A DNA stretch of 64,000 nt from Campylobacter sputorum subsp. sputorum (GTDB lineage: Bacteria > Campylobacterota > Campylobacteria > Campylobacterales > Campylobacteraceae), in the NCBI RefSeq assembly GCF_008245005.1, contig NZ_CP043427.1, forward strand, positions 186,001 through 250,000, in the 5' to 3' direction. The translations under genes and the position numbers were made by a program. The notes beneath the pieces are model-generated. The model did no database searches. It worked only from the letters and a program-made list of their open reading frames with translations, and was not told the DNA's origin. Shown here one piece after another: positions 1 to 8,636 of this stretch; within the stretch, counting starts at the first letter, position 1; each line of letters begins with the position of its first letter.

Positions 1-909
1 AAGGTTTTAGATGATATAGAAAATAATAAAGCTATACTTGATGATAGTGAGCTTGGCGAACTTGCCAAAGAAGAGTTAAAAGAGCTTGAAGCGAAAAAAA
101 CCAGACTAGAAGAAGATATCAAAATTTTACTTATCCCAAAAGATCCAAATGATGATAAAAATATATTTTTAGAGATTCGTGCTGGAACTGGTGGAGATGA
201 AGCCGCTTTATTTGCTGGAGATCTTGCTAATGCTTATATGCGTTATACTGAGGTTAGAGGATATAAATTTGAGATAGTTAGTCTTAGTGAGGGCAGTGTT
301 GGCGGATATAAAGAGATTATTTTGCTCGTAAAAGGCAAAGGTGCGTATTCCAGACTTAAATTTGAAGGTGGAACACATAGAGTTCAAAGGGTTCCACAAA
401 CCGAAAGTCAAGGCAGAGTTCATACAAGTGCTATAACAGTTGCAGTTATGCCTGAGGCCGAGGATAGCGATATACAAATAAATCCAAATGATTTAAAAAT
501 AGATGTTATGAGAAGTTCTGGTCATGGCGGACAATCTGTAAATACTACCGATTCAGCCGTTCGCGTAACGCACATCCCAACAGGACTTGTTGTTGTAAAT
601 CAAGACGGAAAATCTCAACACAAAAACAAAGACGCCGCACTAAAGGTTTTAAGAGCGAGACTTTATGATATGCAAGAGCAAGCAAGACTAGAAGAAGAAA
701 GAGCAAAAAGAAAAGATCAAGTTGGCACAGGAGATAGAAGTGGTAGGATTAGAACTTATAACTATCCTCAAAATCGCATTTCAGATCACCGCATAAATTT
801 AACACTTTATAGACTAGATGCCATAATGGCTGCAGGACTTTTTGATGAGATTATAGATCCTCTCATAGCTCATCATCAAGCTATGGCTATAGAAAATCAG
901 GATATATAA
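1..909 (+). CDS. prfA: Peptide chain release factor 1 (RF1), 5' end missing
   Basis: The frame is open from the first base, so the gene starts before the window; 302 codons are present against about 355 in full-length RF1. The protein recognises UAA and UAG stop codons in the ribosomal A site and triggers peptide release. The GGQ peptidyl-hydrolysis motif is visible ([10 protein letters not shown], near codons 170-180), followed by the conserved VRVTHIPTG segment. The stop TAA at 907-909 overlaps a possible ATA start of a small membrane ORF. Identity is clear; RF1 rather than RF2 is inferred from overall sequence feel and the absence of an RF2-type programmed frameshift in the visible part. 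Confidence 0.95.
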   Translation, partial: KVLDDIENNKAILDDSELGELAKEELKELEAKKTRLEEDIKILLIPKDPNDDKNIFLEIRAGTGGDEAALFAGDLANAYMRYTEVRGYKFEIVSLSEGSVGGYKEIILLVKGKGAYSRLKFEGGTHRVQRVPQTESQGRVHTSAITVAVMPEAEDSDIQINPNDLKIDVMRSSGHGGQSVNTTDSAVRVTHIPTGLVVVNQDGKSQHKNKDAALKVLRARLYDMQEQARLEEERAKRKDQVGTGDRSGRIRTYNYPQNRISDHRINLTLYRLDAIMAAGLFDEIIDPLIAHHQAMAIENQDI

Positions 910-1070
910 TCAAAAATTATATATTTTTATTAGCTTCTTTTTTTGTGTTATACGAATGCATAAATTTATATAAATCAAATGATATTTTAGGTTTTGTCCT
1001 TTTTTTAATCATATTTATATTAGTTTTTACGATAAGTTCTTATAGAATTTATAATCAAAGAAAAAAATAA
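906..1070 (+). CDS. Possible small two-helix membrane protein, non-canonical start
   Basis: An open frame of about 54 codons follows prfA directly. It encodes two hydrophobic stretches (about residues 5-22 and 30-48, the second [15 protein letters not shown]) and a basic tail ending NQRKK, as expected of a small inner-membrane protein obeying the positive-inside rule. There is no ATG or TTG at the head. The first usable codons are ATA at 906, forming ATAA with the prfA stop, or ATC at 909, with AGGA at 899-902 just upstream; an internal GTG at 945 would remove the first helix. No family is recognised. It may be a real coupled gene or a decayed one. Confidence 0.35.
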   Translation: MIKNYIFLLASFFVLYECINLYKSNDILGFVLFLIIFILVFTISSYRIYNQRKK

Positions 1071-1132
1071 TTATCATTTTACTCCAAAATTCCTACAATA
1101 AAATATATTTTTAAAATTTATATGCAAATGAC

Positions 1133-1159
1133 TAAACATTTTTTTTTATCTGCCGATAT
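1133..1159 (+). promoter_or_regulatory. Sigma28 (FliA) promoter of the flagellin gene
   Basis: TAAA at 1133-1136 and GCCGATAT at 1152-1159 are separated by 15 bases, the spacing and motif of the FliA promoter used for major flagellin genes in Campylobacter and Helicobacter. It lies 49 bases before the flagellin ATG, and a ribosome site AAAAGGA precedes that ATG. No sigma54 motif (GG-N10-GC with flaB-type context) was seen. Confidence 0.85.
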
Positions 1160-1208
1160 GGTTTTCAAGTAACAAGAAAGTTACTAAATACATTTAAAAG
1201 GATTTAAA

Positions 1209-2699
1209 ATGGGATTTCGTATTAACACTAACATTGCAGCAATGAACGCTCACGCTAACTCTGTTGTAAATAACAGAAGTTTAGACAACTCTTTAGGTAG
1301 ATTAAGTTCTGGTCTTAGAATTCAAACCGCAGCAGATGATGCTTCTGGTCTTGCAATAGCAGATAGCTTACGCTCACAAGCAAGTTCACTTGGTCAAGCT
1401 ATTGCAAATGGTAATGATGCTATTGGTATCATTAAGATTGCTGATAAAGCTATGGATGAGCAACTTAAACTACTTGATACTATCAAAGCTAAAGCAGTTC
1501 AAGCAGCACAAGATGGTCAAACAACTGAGTCTCGTCGTGCTATACAAAACGATATTGTTCGCCTTATGGAATCACTTGATAACATAGGAAATACAACAAG
1601 CTTTAACGGGCAAAAGTTACTTTCTGGAACATTTATCAATAAAGAGTTTCAAGTGGGTGCTTACTCAAATGAGAGTGTTAAAGCTACAATTGGAGCTACA
1701 ACATCAAATAAGATAGGTTTAACTAGATTTGAAACAGGTGCTAGCATTACAGCTTCTAGTGAAGTTAAAATTAAGTTTATAAATACAGATGGCGTAAATG
1801 ACTATGAGATAGAAAGTGCTGTTATCTCAACAAGTGTTGGAACAGGTATAGGAGTGCTTGCTGAAAATATCAACAAAGTTTCTGATAAAACAGGTATCCG
1901 TGCAACTTATAATGTTCAAACAACTGGTAAATCAGCTGTGCAAGAAGGCTCTACAACTTCAGCTTTTGCTATTAACGGTGTTATCATAGGTAAAGTTGAT
2001 TATAAAAATAATGACTCAACTGGAGCTTTAGTTGCTGCTATAAATGCTGTTAAAGATACAACAGGTGTTGAAGCAAGCGTTGATAGCAGAGGTCACCTAA
2101 ACTTAACTTCAAGGGATGGTAGAGGTATCAAGATAGAAGGTCTTGATAAAGCTAAAGACAAAACTGGTATTAGTGGTCAAACTGAAAACTATGGTCGTTT
2201 AAGTCTTACTAGACTTTCAGGAAATGATATAATAGTTTCTGGTGGAAAAAATGGTAAAATAGGCTTTGAAACAGAAGGAAAAGTAGCGCAAAAAACAGTA
2301 TCTCTAAGAGAGATAAAAGGTGTTATAGAAAAAGATGTTGCCTCAGCTATGGGCTTTAATGCGAATGCAAATGTTGAGTTCATAAGCACTTCTAAAACAG
2401 CTGGTGTTACAACTCTAAAAGGTGCTATGGCTGTTATGAATATAGCTGAAACTGCTATCAAAAACCTTGATAGCATTAGAGCTGACCTTGGTTCTGTTCA
2501 AAATCAAATAACATCAACTGTAAATAACATTTCAGTAACTCAAGTAAATGTTAAATCAGCTGAATCTCAAATCAGAGATGTTGACTTTGCTAGTGAGAGT
2601 GCTGAGTTCTCTAAATTTAACATTCTCGCACAATCAGGAAGTTATGCAATGAGTCAAGCAAATGCTGTTCAACAAAATGTTTTAAGATTACTACAATAA
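1209..2699 (+). CDS. fla: Flagellin
   Basis: Filament subunit exported by the flagellar type III system. The N-terminus ([18 protein letters not shown]) and C-terminus ([13 protein letters not shown]) are the D0/D1 helices shared by Campylobacter flagellins; the middle contains two flagellin-IN-type segments. At 496 aa it is shorter than the about 570-aa FlaA of C. jejuni, the missing part being in the variable centre. The D1 segment [16 protein letters not shown] is the epsilonproteobacterial form lacking the arginine-rich TLR5 patch of enteric flagellins (family knowledge). Expression should be FliA-dependent from the upstream promoter. Only one flagellin copy is in the window; whether this is flaA or flaB cannot be decided beyond the sigma28 promoter, which favours flaA. 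Confidence 0.96.
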   Translation: MGFRINTNIAAMNAHANSVVNNRSLDNSLGRLSSGLRIQTAADDASGLAIADSLRSQASSLGQAIANGNDAIGIIKIADKAMDEQLKLLDTIKAKAVQAAQDGQTTESRRAIQNDIVRLMESLDNIGNTTSFNGQKLLSGTFINKEFQVGAYSNESVKATIGATTSNKIGLTRFETGASITASSEVKIKFINTDGVNDYEIESAVISTSVGTGIGVLAENINKVSDKTGIRATYNVQTTGKSAVQEGSTTSAFAINGVIIGKVDYKNNDSTGALVAAINAVKDTTGVEASVDSRGHLNLTSRDGRGIKIEGLDKAKDKTGISGQTENYGRLSLTRLSGNDIIVSGGKNGKIGFETEGKVAQKTVSLREIKGVIEKDVASAMGFNANANVEFISTSKTAGVTTLKGAMAVMNIAETAIKNLDSIRADLGSVQNQITSTVNNISVTQVNVKSAESQIRDVDFASESAEFSKFNILAQSGSYAMSQANAVQQNVLRLLQ

Positions 2700-2723
2700 C
2701 AAAAGTTAGTGATACTAATCCAT

Positions 2724-2753
2724 AAAAGCCACTCTTTATGGGTGGCTTTTTTT
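2724..2753 (+). terminator. Rho-independent terminator of flagellin
   Basis: Stem AAAGCCAC (2725-2732) pairs with GTGGCTTT (2742-2749), followed by a T run. It sits 25 bases after the flagellin stop and isolates it from the efflux operon. Confidence 0.85.
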
Positions 2754-2783
2754 ATTTATAAAAATTGCTTTTTCATTTTGATT

Positions 2784-2802
2784 ATTCATTTGTTTAATGA
2801 AT
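2784..2802. promoter_or_regulatory. Palindrome upstream of the efflux operon
   Basis: ATTCATT (2784-2790) and AATGAAT (2796-2802) are perfect 7-base inverted arms with a 5-base centre. It lies just before a plausible -10 (TAGAAT, 2808-2813) and before the CmeR-like box, so it could be a second operator. The binding protein is unknown. Confidence 0.4.
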
Positions 2803-2824
2803 TAAGATAGAATTCAAACAATTT

Positions 2825-2840
2825 TGTAATACAAATTACA
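2825..2840. promoter_or_regulatory. CmeR-like operator
   Basis: TGTAATACAAATTACA is a 16-base element with perfect 6-base inverted arms (TGTAAT/ATTACA). It closely matches the 16-base inverted repeat that the TetR-family repressor CmeR binds in front of C. jejuni cmeABC, as I recall it (TGTAAT, four bases, ATTACA). It lies 21 bases before the cmeA start and overlaps the region where transcription should begin. No cmeR gene is adjacent, unlike in C. jejuni, so the repressor would be encoded elsewhere. Confidence 0.65.
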
Positions 2841-2860
2841 CTATATTTTAAGGAAGATAA

Positions 2861-3976
2861 ATGAGTAGAAACATTAAATTTATTTTGTTATTTGTTTTTG
2901 CTTTTTTTGTTATAGGGTGTGAAAAAGAGCAACCAAAACAAGATAAACAAAAGCAATCTAAACCACCTATGGAAGTCAGCATCTACACAGCTAAAAGTGA
3001 TAATATCCCAATATCATTTGAATTTCCTGCTAGGATTACTAGTAAGCAAGATGTTATGGTGGTTGCAAAAGTTCCAGGAACTTTGCAAGAACAATACTTT
3101 AAAGCTGGTGATAAAGTAAAAAAAGGTGATAAACTTTTTTTAATAGAACCGGATAAATATGAAGCAGCAAAGCTTAGTGCCCAGGCTTCTTTAGAGGTTG
3201 CAAATGCTGATTTTAAAAGAGCTGAGCTTGAGTATAATCGTGCAAAAAATCTAAAAAACAACAATGCAATAAGTCAAAAAGAATTCGATGCTGCGGTTTC
3301 TACATATGGTATAACAAAAGCACAAATTCAAAGTGCAAAAGCAAATTTGAAAAATGCAGATATTGATTTGAGCTATACAGAAGTTAGAGCGCCTTTTGAT
3401 GGCATACTTGGGGATCCATTGGTTGATGTTGGAAGCTATGTAAATTTAAGCAGTGCAAATTTGGTTCGTCTTACAAAGCTAAATCCAATAGATGTTGATT
3501 TTGCTATTTCAGAAATAGATAGCTTAAATATAAATCAAAATTTAGATTCAAAGCAATGGCAACAAGTTGGAAATAAGGCAAATTTAAAAGTTGGAGATAA
3601 TATTTATAGCGGAAAAGTAACTTTTATTGACAAAGTTGTAGATAATAAAACCGGTACAATATCTGCAAAAGCGGAATTTGATAATAACCAAAGTAATCTT
3701 TTGCCAGGATCTTATGGAAGAATAAAAATGGAAGGTTTTTATGAAAAAAACGGATATAAAATTCCATCAATCGCATTACAACAAGACGAAATAGGACCTT
3801 ATGTTTATATAATCAAAGAAGATAAAGTTTCAAAATCTTATGTCAAAATGGTTTCACAAAATTCAAATGAAGTAATTATTAGAGATGGCTTGAATGATGG
3901 AGACAAAATTATAATCGATAATTTCAAAAAAATAAGTGTTGGTGCAAGTGTTGTCGAGGCTAAGGAGAATAAGTAA
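2861..3976 (+). CDS. cmeA: RND efflux periplasmic adaptor, CmeA-like lipoprotein
   Basis: Membrane-fusion protein linking an inner-membrane RND pump to an outer-membrane channel; the C. jejuni counterpart exports bile salts and many antimicrobials. It has a lipoprotein signal with the lipobox cysteine at C20 (FFVIGC), a lipoyl/hairpin region with coiled coil at about residues 100-165, and a beta-barrel and membrane-proximal part after 180. A sequon DNNQS puts a likely N-glycan at N276, where C. jejuni CmeA is also glycosylated as I recall; the other expected site reads EYNRA and is lost. AAGGAAG precedes the ATG. The stop overlaps the cmeB ATG by one base (TAATG), a tightly coupled operon. 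Confidence 0.93.
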   Translation: MSRNIKFILLFVFAFFVIGCEKEQPKQDKQKQSKPPMEVSIYTAKSDNIPISFEFPARITSKQDVMVVAKVPGTLQEQYFKAGDKVKKGDKLFLIEPDKYEAAKLSAQASLEVANADFKRAELEYNRAKNLKNNNAISQKEFDAAVSTYGITKAQIQSAKANLKNADIDLSYTEVRAPFDGILGDPLVDVGSYVNLSSANLVRLTKLNPIDVDFAISEIDSLNINQNLDSKQWQQVGNKANLKVGDNIYSGKVTFIDKVVDNKTGTISAKAEFDNNQSNLLPGSYGRIKMEGFYEKNGYKIPSIALQQDEIGPYVYIIKEDKVSKSYVKMVSQNSNEVIIRDGLNDGDKIIIDNFKKISVGASVVEAKENK

Positions 3977-6900
3977 TGTTTTCTAAATTTTTCATACACA
4001 GGCCGGTGTTTGCTTGCGTAATATCCATAGTAATTGTAATAGCCGGTATTATAAGTCTAAAAGCACTTCCTGTTGAAGAATACCCACAACTTACACCGCC
4101 TCAAATAGTTGTTCATGCTGTTTATCCGGGTGCTGATGCACAAACGATAGCAGACACTGTTGCTGCACCACTAGAAGATGCTATAAATGGTGTTGAAAAT
4201 ATGATATATATGCAAAGCACATCTAGTTCTAGTGGAGTTATGACATTAAGTGTTTATTTTAAAATAGGCACAGATCCTCAAGAAGCAACAGTAAATGTAA
4301 ATAATAGAGTTAGATCAGCTGAAGCACAACTTCCTCAAGAGGTAAAAAGAAACGGAATAACTGCTTTTGAGAGAAGTACTTCGATTCTTAGTGTTGTTAC
4401 TGTTTTTGATCCAAATAAAGATATGGATATAGTTGAGATAAACAACTATGCAACTATAAATATAGCAGAAACTTTAAAAAGAGTTCCAGGTGTCGGGGAA
4501 GCTGTTGTTATAGGCGAAAAAGATTATTCTATAAGAATTTGGCTAAAACCTGATTTGATGCAAAAATATGCTATAACTACAACAGATATAATAAATTCTA
4601 TAAGAGAACAAAATTCACAATTTGCGGCAGGTAAGCTTGGCGAAGCTCCGCTTAGCACTGATAATCCTTATGTTTTATCAATAAAACCAGAAGGAAGATT
4701 AAAAAGTATAAAAGAATTTGAAAATATTATCATAAGAAGTGATAATGATGGTTCTATGCTTAGATTAAAAGATTTGGCAGATATTGAATTTGGGGCTCAA
4801 AATTATACTTTTGAAGGAAAAATGAATGGTGTTCCTACTGCTCCTATTTTGATATTTTTACAAAATGATGCAAACGCACTTGCCACATCTCAAGCTATTA
4901 AAGCCGAACTTGAAAGACTTTCAAAATCTTTTCCAGGGACTTTAACTTATAACATACCTTATGATACAACAGATTTTATACAAGTTTCTATAAATGAAGT
5001 AGTAAAGACATTTATAGAAGCACTTATTCTTGTTATTATTGTAATGTATTTTTTCCTAGGCAATCTAAGAGCTACTTTGATACCAATGCTTGCTGTTCCA
5101 GTATCTATAATAGGGGCTTTTGGTGGTATATATCTAATGGGATTTTCTATAAATATGATTACGCTTTTTGCTCTTATTTTGGCAATTGGTATTGTTGTAG
5201 ATGATGCTATTATAGTTATAGAAAATGTTGAGAGAATTTTAGAAGAAGAGCCAGAACTTAGCGTAGTTGAGGCTACTGAAAAAGCTATGGGGCAGATGTT
5301 TGCACCAGTTGTGTCTATAGTTCTTGTGCTTTCTGCTGTATTTGTTCCTGTTGCTTTTATGGAAGGGTTTGTTGGAATTATACAAAAACAATTTGCATTA
5401 ACTCTAGTTGTTTCTGTGTGTATATCAGGTCTTGTTGCGCTAACGCTAACTCCAGCACTTTGCGCCACAATACTTACTAAAAAAAGAGAAGAAAAATTTT
5501 GGATAGTTAAAAAATTTAATGACTTTTTTGATTTTTCTACAAATATATTTACAGCAGGTGTTGCAAAAATATTAAGACACATCATACCTTCTCTTATTTT
5601 TATTGCAATTATGCTCTTTAGCATTTATCATCTTATGAAAGTGGTGCCAGGAGGGCTTGTTCCTATGGAAGATAAGGGTGCTGTAATTGCTGTAACAACA
5701 CTACCGCCGGCTTCAACCTTGGCAAGAACTTCTCAAAATATTGATAATATATCAAAAGTTTTGTCTCAAGATGAAAATATAAAATATATAAGTGCTATGA
5801 TGGGATATGATCTTTTTTCTGGTTCATTAAGAGAAAATGCTGCGGTAATGTTTATAAATTTCATTGATTGGTCAAAAAGAACTACTCGAGAATCTTCGTC
5901 ATTTTATCTAGCCGATAAATATAATAAAATGTTGTATTCAGATAGAGATTCAATGACTTTTGTTATGAATCCACCTCCAATCATCGGTCTTTCTGTTACC
6001 GGTGGTTTTGAAATGTATGCTCAGTCAAATACCGGTAAAGGCTATAATGAGATTGAAGCTGATATGCAAAAATTAGCACAAGCTGCAAATCAAAGACCTG
6101 AGTTAAAAATGGTAAGAACAACTTTAGATACAAATTTCCCTCAGTATGAATTAACTCTTGATCGAGACAAAGTTAAAATGCTTGGGATTGATATACAAGA
6201 TCTATTTTTAACTATAAATGCAAATATCGGGACTTATTATGTAAATGATTTTAACTTGATGGGAAAAACTTTTAAAGTAAATTTAAGGGCAAAAAGTGAA
6301 TTTAGAAATAACCCCGATGATTTTAGAATGCTTTATGTTAGAAATAGTGATGGAGATATGATTCCATTAGATAATGTTGTTAGTCTAAAAAGAGTTTTAG
6401 GTCCTGATAATGTCGATAGATTTAATGGATTTAGAGCTGCAAAGATTATGGGTGAGCCAAATACTGGTTATACATCTGGACAAGCTATTAAGGCTATAAA
6501 TGAAGTATTTAATGATATGTTTGATAACGAATATACTATAGGCTGGTCCGGTAGTGCTTATCAAGAAGTTCAATCAAGCGGAACCGGAACAACTGCTTTT
6601 ATTTTTGGTCTTATATTTGTTTATCTCATACTTGCAGCTCAGTATGAAAGATGGCTTATGCCAGCTGCTGTAATAACCGCTGTTCCTTTTTCTGTTTTTG
6701 GTGCTTTGTTGGCTTCATATTTTGGTGGACAAAATAACGATGTTTATTTTCAGATAGGACTTTTGTTGTTAATAGGACTTGCGGCTAAAAATGCTATACT
6801 TATAGTTGAGTTTGCTATGGAAGAACACAGAAATGGAAAAAGCATTTTTGAAGCTTCTATAAATGCATCAAAGATAAGATTTAGACCTATTGTTATGACA

Positions 6901-7182
6901 TCTTTAGCTTTTACTTTGGGAGTTTTGCCAATGGTATTAAGCTCAGATGCAGGCTCAGCTTCAAGGCATGCTCTTGGAACCGGTGTTGTTGGTGGAATGA
7001 TAGCAGCTTCAACGATAGCAATATTTTTTATACCAATGTTTTTTTATATTTTTGAGAGTTTTAATTCTTGGTTAGATGGTAAATTTGGTAAAAATGACAG
7101 CGATGATACAAATAAAAACAGTTCAAATTTATTAAATGATGAAAAAGTATTGCTAGAAAATAAAGGATCATCAAATGTTTAG
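3976..7182 (+). CDS. cmeB: RND efflux inner-membrane transporter, CmeB-like
   Basis: Proton-driven HAE1-family pump, 1068 aa, slightly longer than the about 1040 aa usual in the family because of a polar C-terminal tail. It starts with the typical MFSKFFIHRPVFACVISI, has the first helix at about 10-30, two large periplasmic loops, and the helix-4 motif AIGIVVDDAIIVIENVERI that carries the paired aspartates of the proton relay. The late segment GLAAKNAILIVEFA is also family-typical. It works as a trimer with the adaptor and channel encoded on either side. It overlaps cmeA by 1 base and cmeC by 8. Confidence 0.95.
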   Translation: MFSKFFIHRPVFACVISIVIVIAGIISLKALPVEEYPQLTPPQIVVHAVYPGADAQTIADTVAAPLEDAINGVENMIYMQSTSSSSGVMTLSVYFKIGTDPQEATVNVNNRVRSAEAQLPQEVKRNGITAFERSTSILSVVTVFDPNKDMDIVEINNYATINIAETLKRVPGVGEAVVIGEKDYSIRIWLKPDLMQKYAITTTDIINSIREQNSQFAAGKLGEAPLSTDNPYVLSIKPEGRLKSIKEFENIIIRSDNDGSMLRLKDLADIEFGAQNYTFEGKMNGVPTAPILIFLQNDANALATSQAIKAELERLSKSFPGTLTYNIPYDTTDFIQVSINEVVKTFIEALILVIIVMYFFLGNLRATLIPMLAVPVSIIGAFGGIYLMGFSINMITLFALILAIGIVVDDAIIVIENVERILEEEPELSVVEATEKAMGQMFAPVVSIVLVLSAVFVPVAFMEGFVGIIQKQFALTLVVSVCISGLVALTLTPALCATILTKKREEKFWIVKKFNDFFDFSTNIFTAGVAKILRHIIPSLIFIAIMLFSIYHLMKVVPGGLVPMEDKGAVIAVTTLPPASTLARTSQNIDNISKVLSQDENIKYISAMMGYDLFSGSLRENAAVMFINFIDWSKRTTRESSSFYLADKYNKMLYSDRDSMTFVMNPPPIIGLSVTGGFEMYAQSNTGKGYNEIEADMQKLAQAANQRPELKMVRTTLDTNFPQYELTLDRDKVKMLGIDIQDLFLTINANIGTYYVNDFNLMGKTFKVNLRAKSEFRNNPDDFRMLYVRNSDGDMIPLDNVVSLKRVLGPDNVDRFNGFRAAKIMGEPNTGYTSGQAIKAINEVFNDMFDNEYTIGWSGSAYQEVQSSGTGTTAFIFGLIFVYLILAAQYERWLMPAAVITAVPFSVFGALLASYFGGQNNDVYFQIGLLLLIGLAAKNAILIVEFAMEEHRNGKSIFEASINASKIRFRPIVMTSLAFTLGVLPMVLSSDAGSASRHALGTGVVGGMIAASTIAIFFIPMFFYIFESFNSWLDGKFGKNDSDDTNKNSSNLLNDEKVLLENKGSSNV

Positions 7183-8596
7183 AATTGTATTTGTTATTTT
7201 TATCGCTATTTTTGTATCAGGATGTTCTTTTAAGCCAGACATTCCTATACAAAAATCGCCTGATTTTAATGCTAGTATAGCAAGTGTAAATATAAATGAT
7301 AAATGGTGGGAGGTTTTTAATTCTAAAACTTTAAATTCTTTGGTTGAGAGTGCATTAACGCATAACTCTGATTTAAATTTAGCATTAAATTCCATAGAAA
7401 GTTCCAGGGTTGCCCTAGGATTACAAGAACTAGAGTATCTTCCAAATGTAAATATTAGTGGTAGCGCCATTAGGCAAAACAACTTTCCTAAGGCTGTGGA
7501 TTTAAACTCTCACGGGGTTTATAGTATTGGGGCTATGTTAAATTACGAGATTGATTTATGGGGAAGAGTTAGAAATAGTGTAGGTGCTGCTAAATCTATG
7601 TATAAATCTAGTATATATGATCATGAGAGTGCTAAGCTTAGCATAGCTTCAAATGTTGCTTATTCTTATTTTTTACTATTATCACTAAAAGCTCAAGAGA
7701 GTATCTTGCAAGATACTCTAAAAAGTTATATAAACAGCATGGAATTTAGACAAAATCAACTAAAAGCAGGTTCTATAAGCAAGATTGTGTATTATCAAGC
7801 AAAATCACAAGTAGATTCGGCAAAATCACAACTTGCTGAGATTACAGATCTTTTATCTAAGGCAAATACTGCTCTTTTAATACTTACAGGAAAAAATTAC
7901 GAAGAAATTTTGCATAATGATATAAATGTTGATATATCTTTAAGCTCTATTGTTGAAAACGCTAATGTTGATTTACCAGCAGGAATTAGTTCAGATATTT
8001 TACTTAAAAGACCAGATGTTGCGAGCTCTTTAGAAATTTTAAAATCAACAAATTTTTTAATCGGAGTTAGAAAGGCGGAGTATTTTCCGCAAATTTCATT
8101 AACCGGAATGTTTGGTTATAGTAGTGGCGAATTTGATAGATTATTTGTTAGTAATGCAAATACTTGGAATATAGGCGGTAGTTTGATAGGACCGCTTATA
8201 GACTTTGGTAGAACTTCTAAAAGAGTTGAACTTGCCAATCTTGAACAAAATGCTAGTTTGATAATGTATGATAAGACTGTTAAAGAGGCTTTTGGCGAAG
8301 TTAGAGATGCACTAAACAATAGAGAAAATTCTCTTAAAAAACAAGATAGTTTAAAAGAACTTGTTGATTCTCAGACAAAGATTTATGATCTTGCTGAAAC
8401 TAGATTTAATTCCGGATATAGCGATTATTTAGAACTTTTAGATGCACAAAGATATCTTCTTAATGCAAAACTTTCGCTTGTTAAATCAAAGCAAGATGTG
8501 TTAAATAGCATGGTTGGAGTGTATAAGGCATTTGGTGGCGGATTTGAACTTAAAGATAAAGAAGATATAAATATCTTAAATAATAAAAACAACTAA
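7175..8596 (+). CDS. cmeC: RND efflux outer-membrane channel, CmeC-like
   Basis: TolC/OprM-type outer-membrane lipoprotein (NodT family), 473 aa. Signal peptide with lipobox VSGC (C17), then two tandem OEP repeats; YEIDLWGRVRN at about residue 125 and the matching AEYFPQISLTG in the second half are family landmarks. A sequon DFNAS gives N32, the position reported as glycosylated in C. jejuni CmeC as I recall it. The start lies inside the last codons of cmeB, so translation is coupled. It completes the tripartite pump. Confidence 0.94.
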   Translation: MFRIVFVIFIAIFVSGCSFKPDIPIQKSPDFNASIASVNINDKWWEVFNSKTLNSLVESALTHNSDLNLALNSIESSRVALGLQELEYLPNVNISGSAIRQNNFPKAVDLNSHGVYSIGAMLNYEIDLWGRVRNSVGAAKSMYKSSIYDHESAKLSIASNVAYSYFLLLSLKAQESILQDTLKSYINSMEFRQNQLKAGSISKIVYYQAKSQVDSAKSQLAEITDLLSKANTALLILTGKNYEEILHNDINVDISLSSIVENANVDLPAGISSDILLKRPDVASSLEILKSTNFLIGVRKAEYFPQISLTGMFGYSSGEFDRLFVSNANTWNIGGSLIGPLIDFGRTSKRVELANLEQNASLIMYDKTVKEAFGEVRDALNNRENSLKKQDSLKELVDSQTKIYDLAETRFNSGYSDYLELLDAQRYLLNAKLSLVKSKQDVLNSMVGVYKAFGGGFELKDKEDINILNNKNN

Positions 8597-8627
8597 ATTT
8601 AAAAGAGCTTATTGCTCTTTTAAATTT
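8595..8627. terminator. Bidirectional terminator between cmeC and maf
   Basis: A perfect 14-base stem, AAATTTAAAAGAGC (8595-8608) against GCTCTTTTAAATTT (8614-8627), with a 5-base loop. It starts inside the cmeC stop and lies 10 bases from the end of the convergent gene, so it can end both transcripts. Confidence 0.85.
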
Positions 8628-8636
8628 ACCAAGCTA

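Noticed and set aside
4959-5624. 221-codon open frame opposite cmeB
   Set aside because: It mirrors hydrophobic codons of cmeB, has Ser/Thr/Ile-rich composition without motifs, and no ribosome site.
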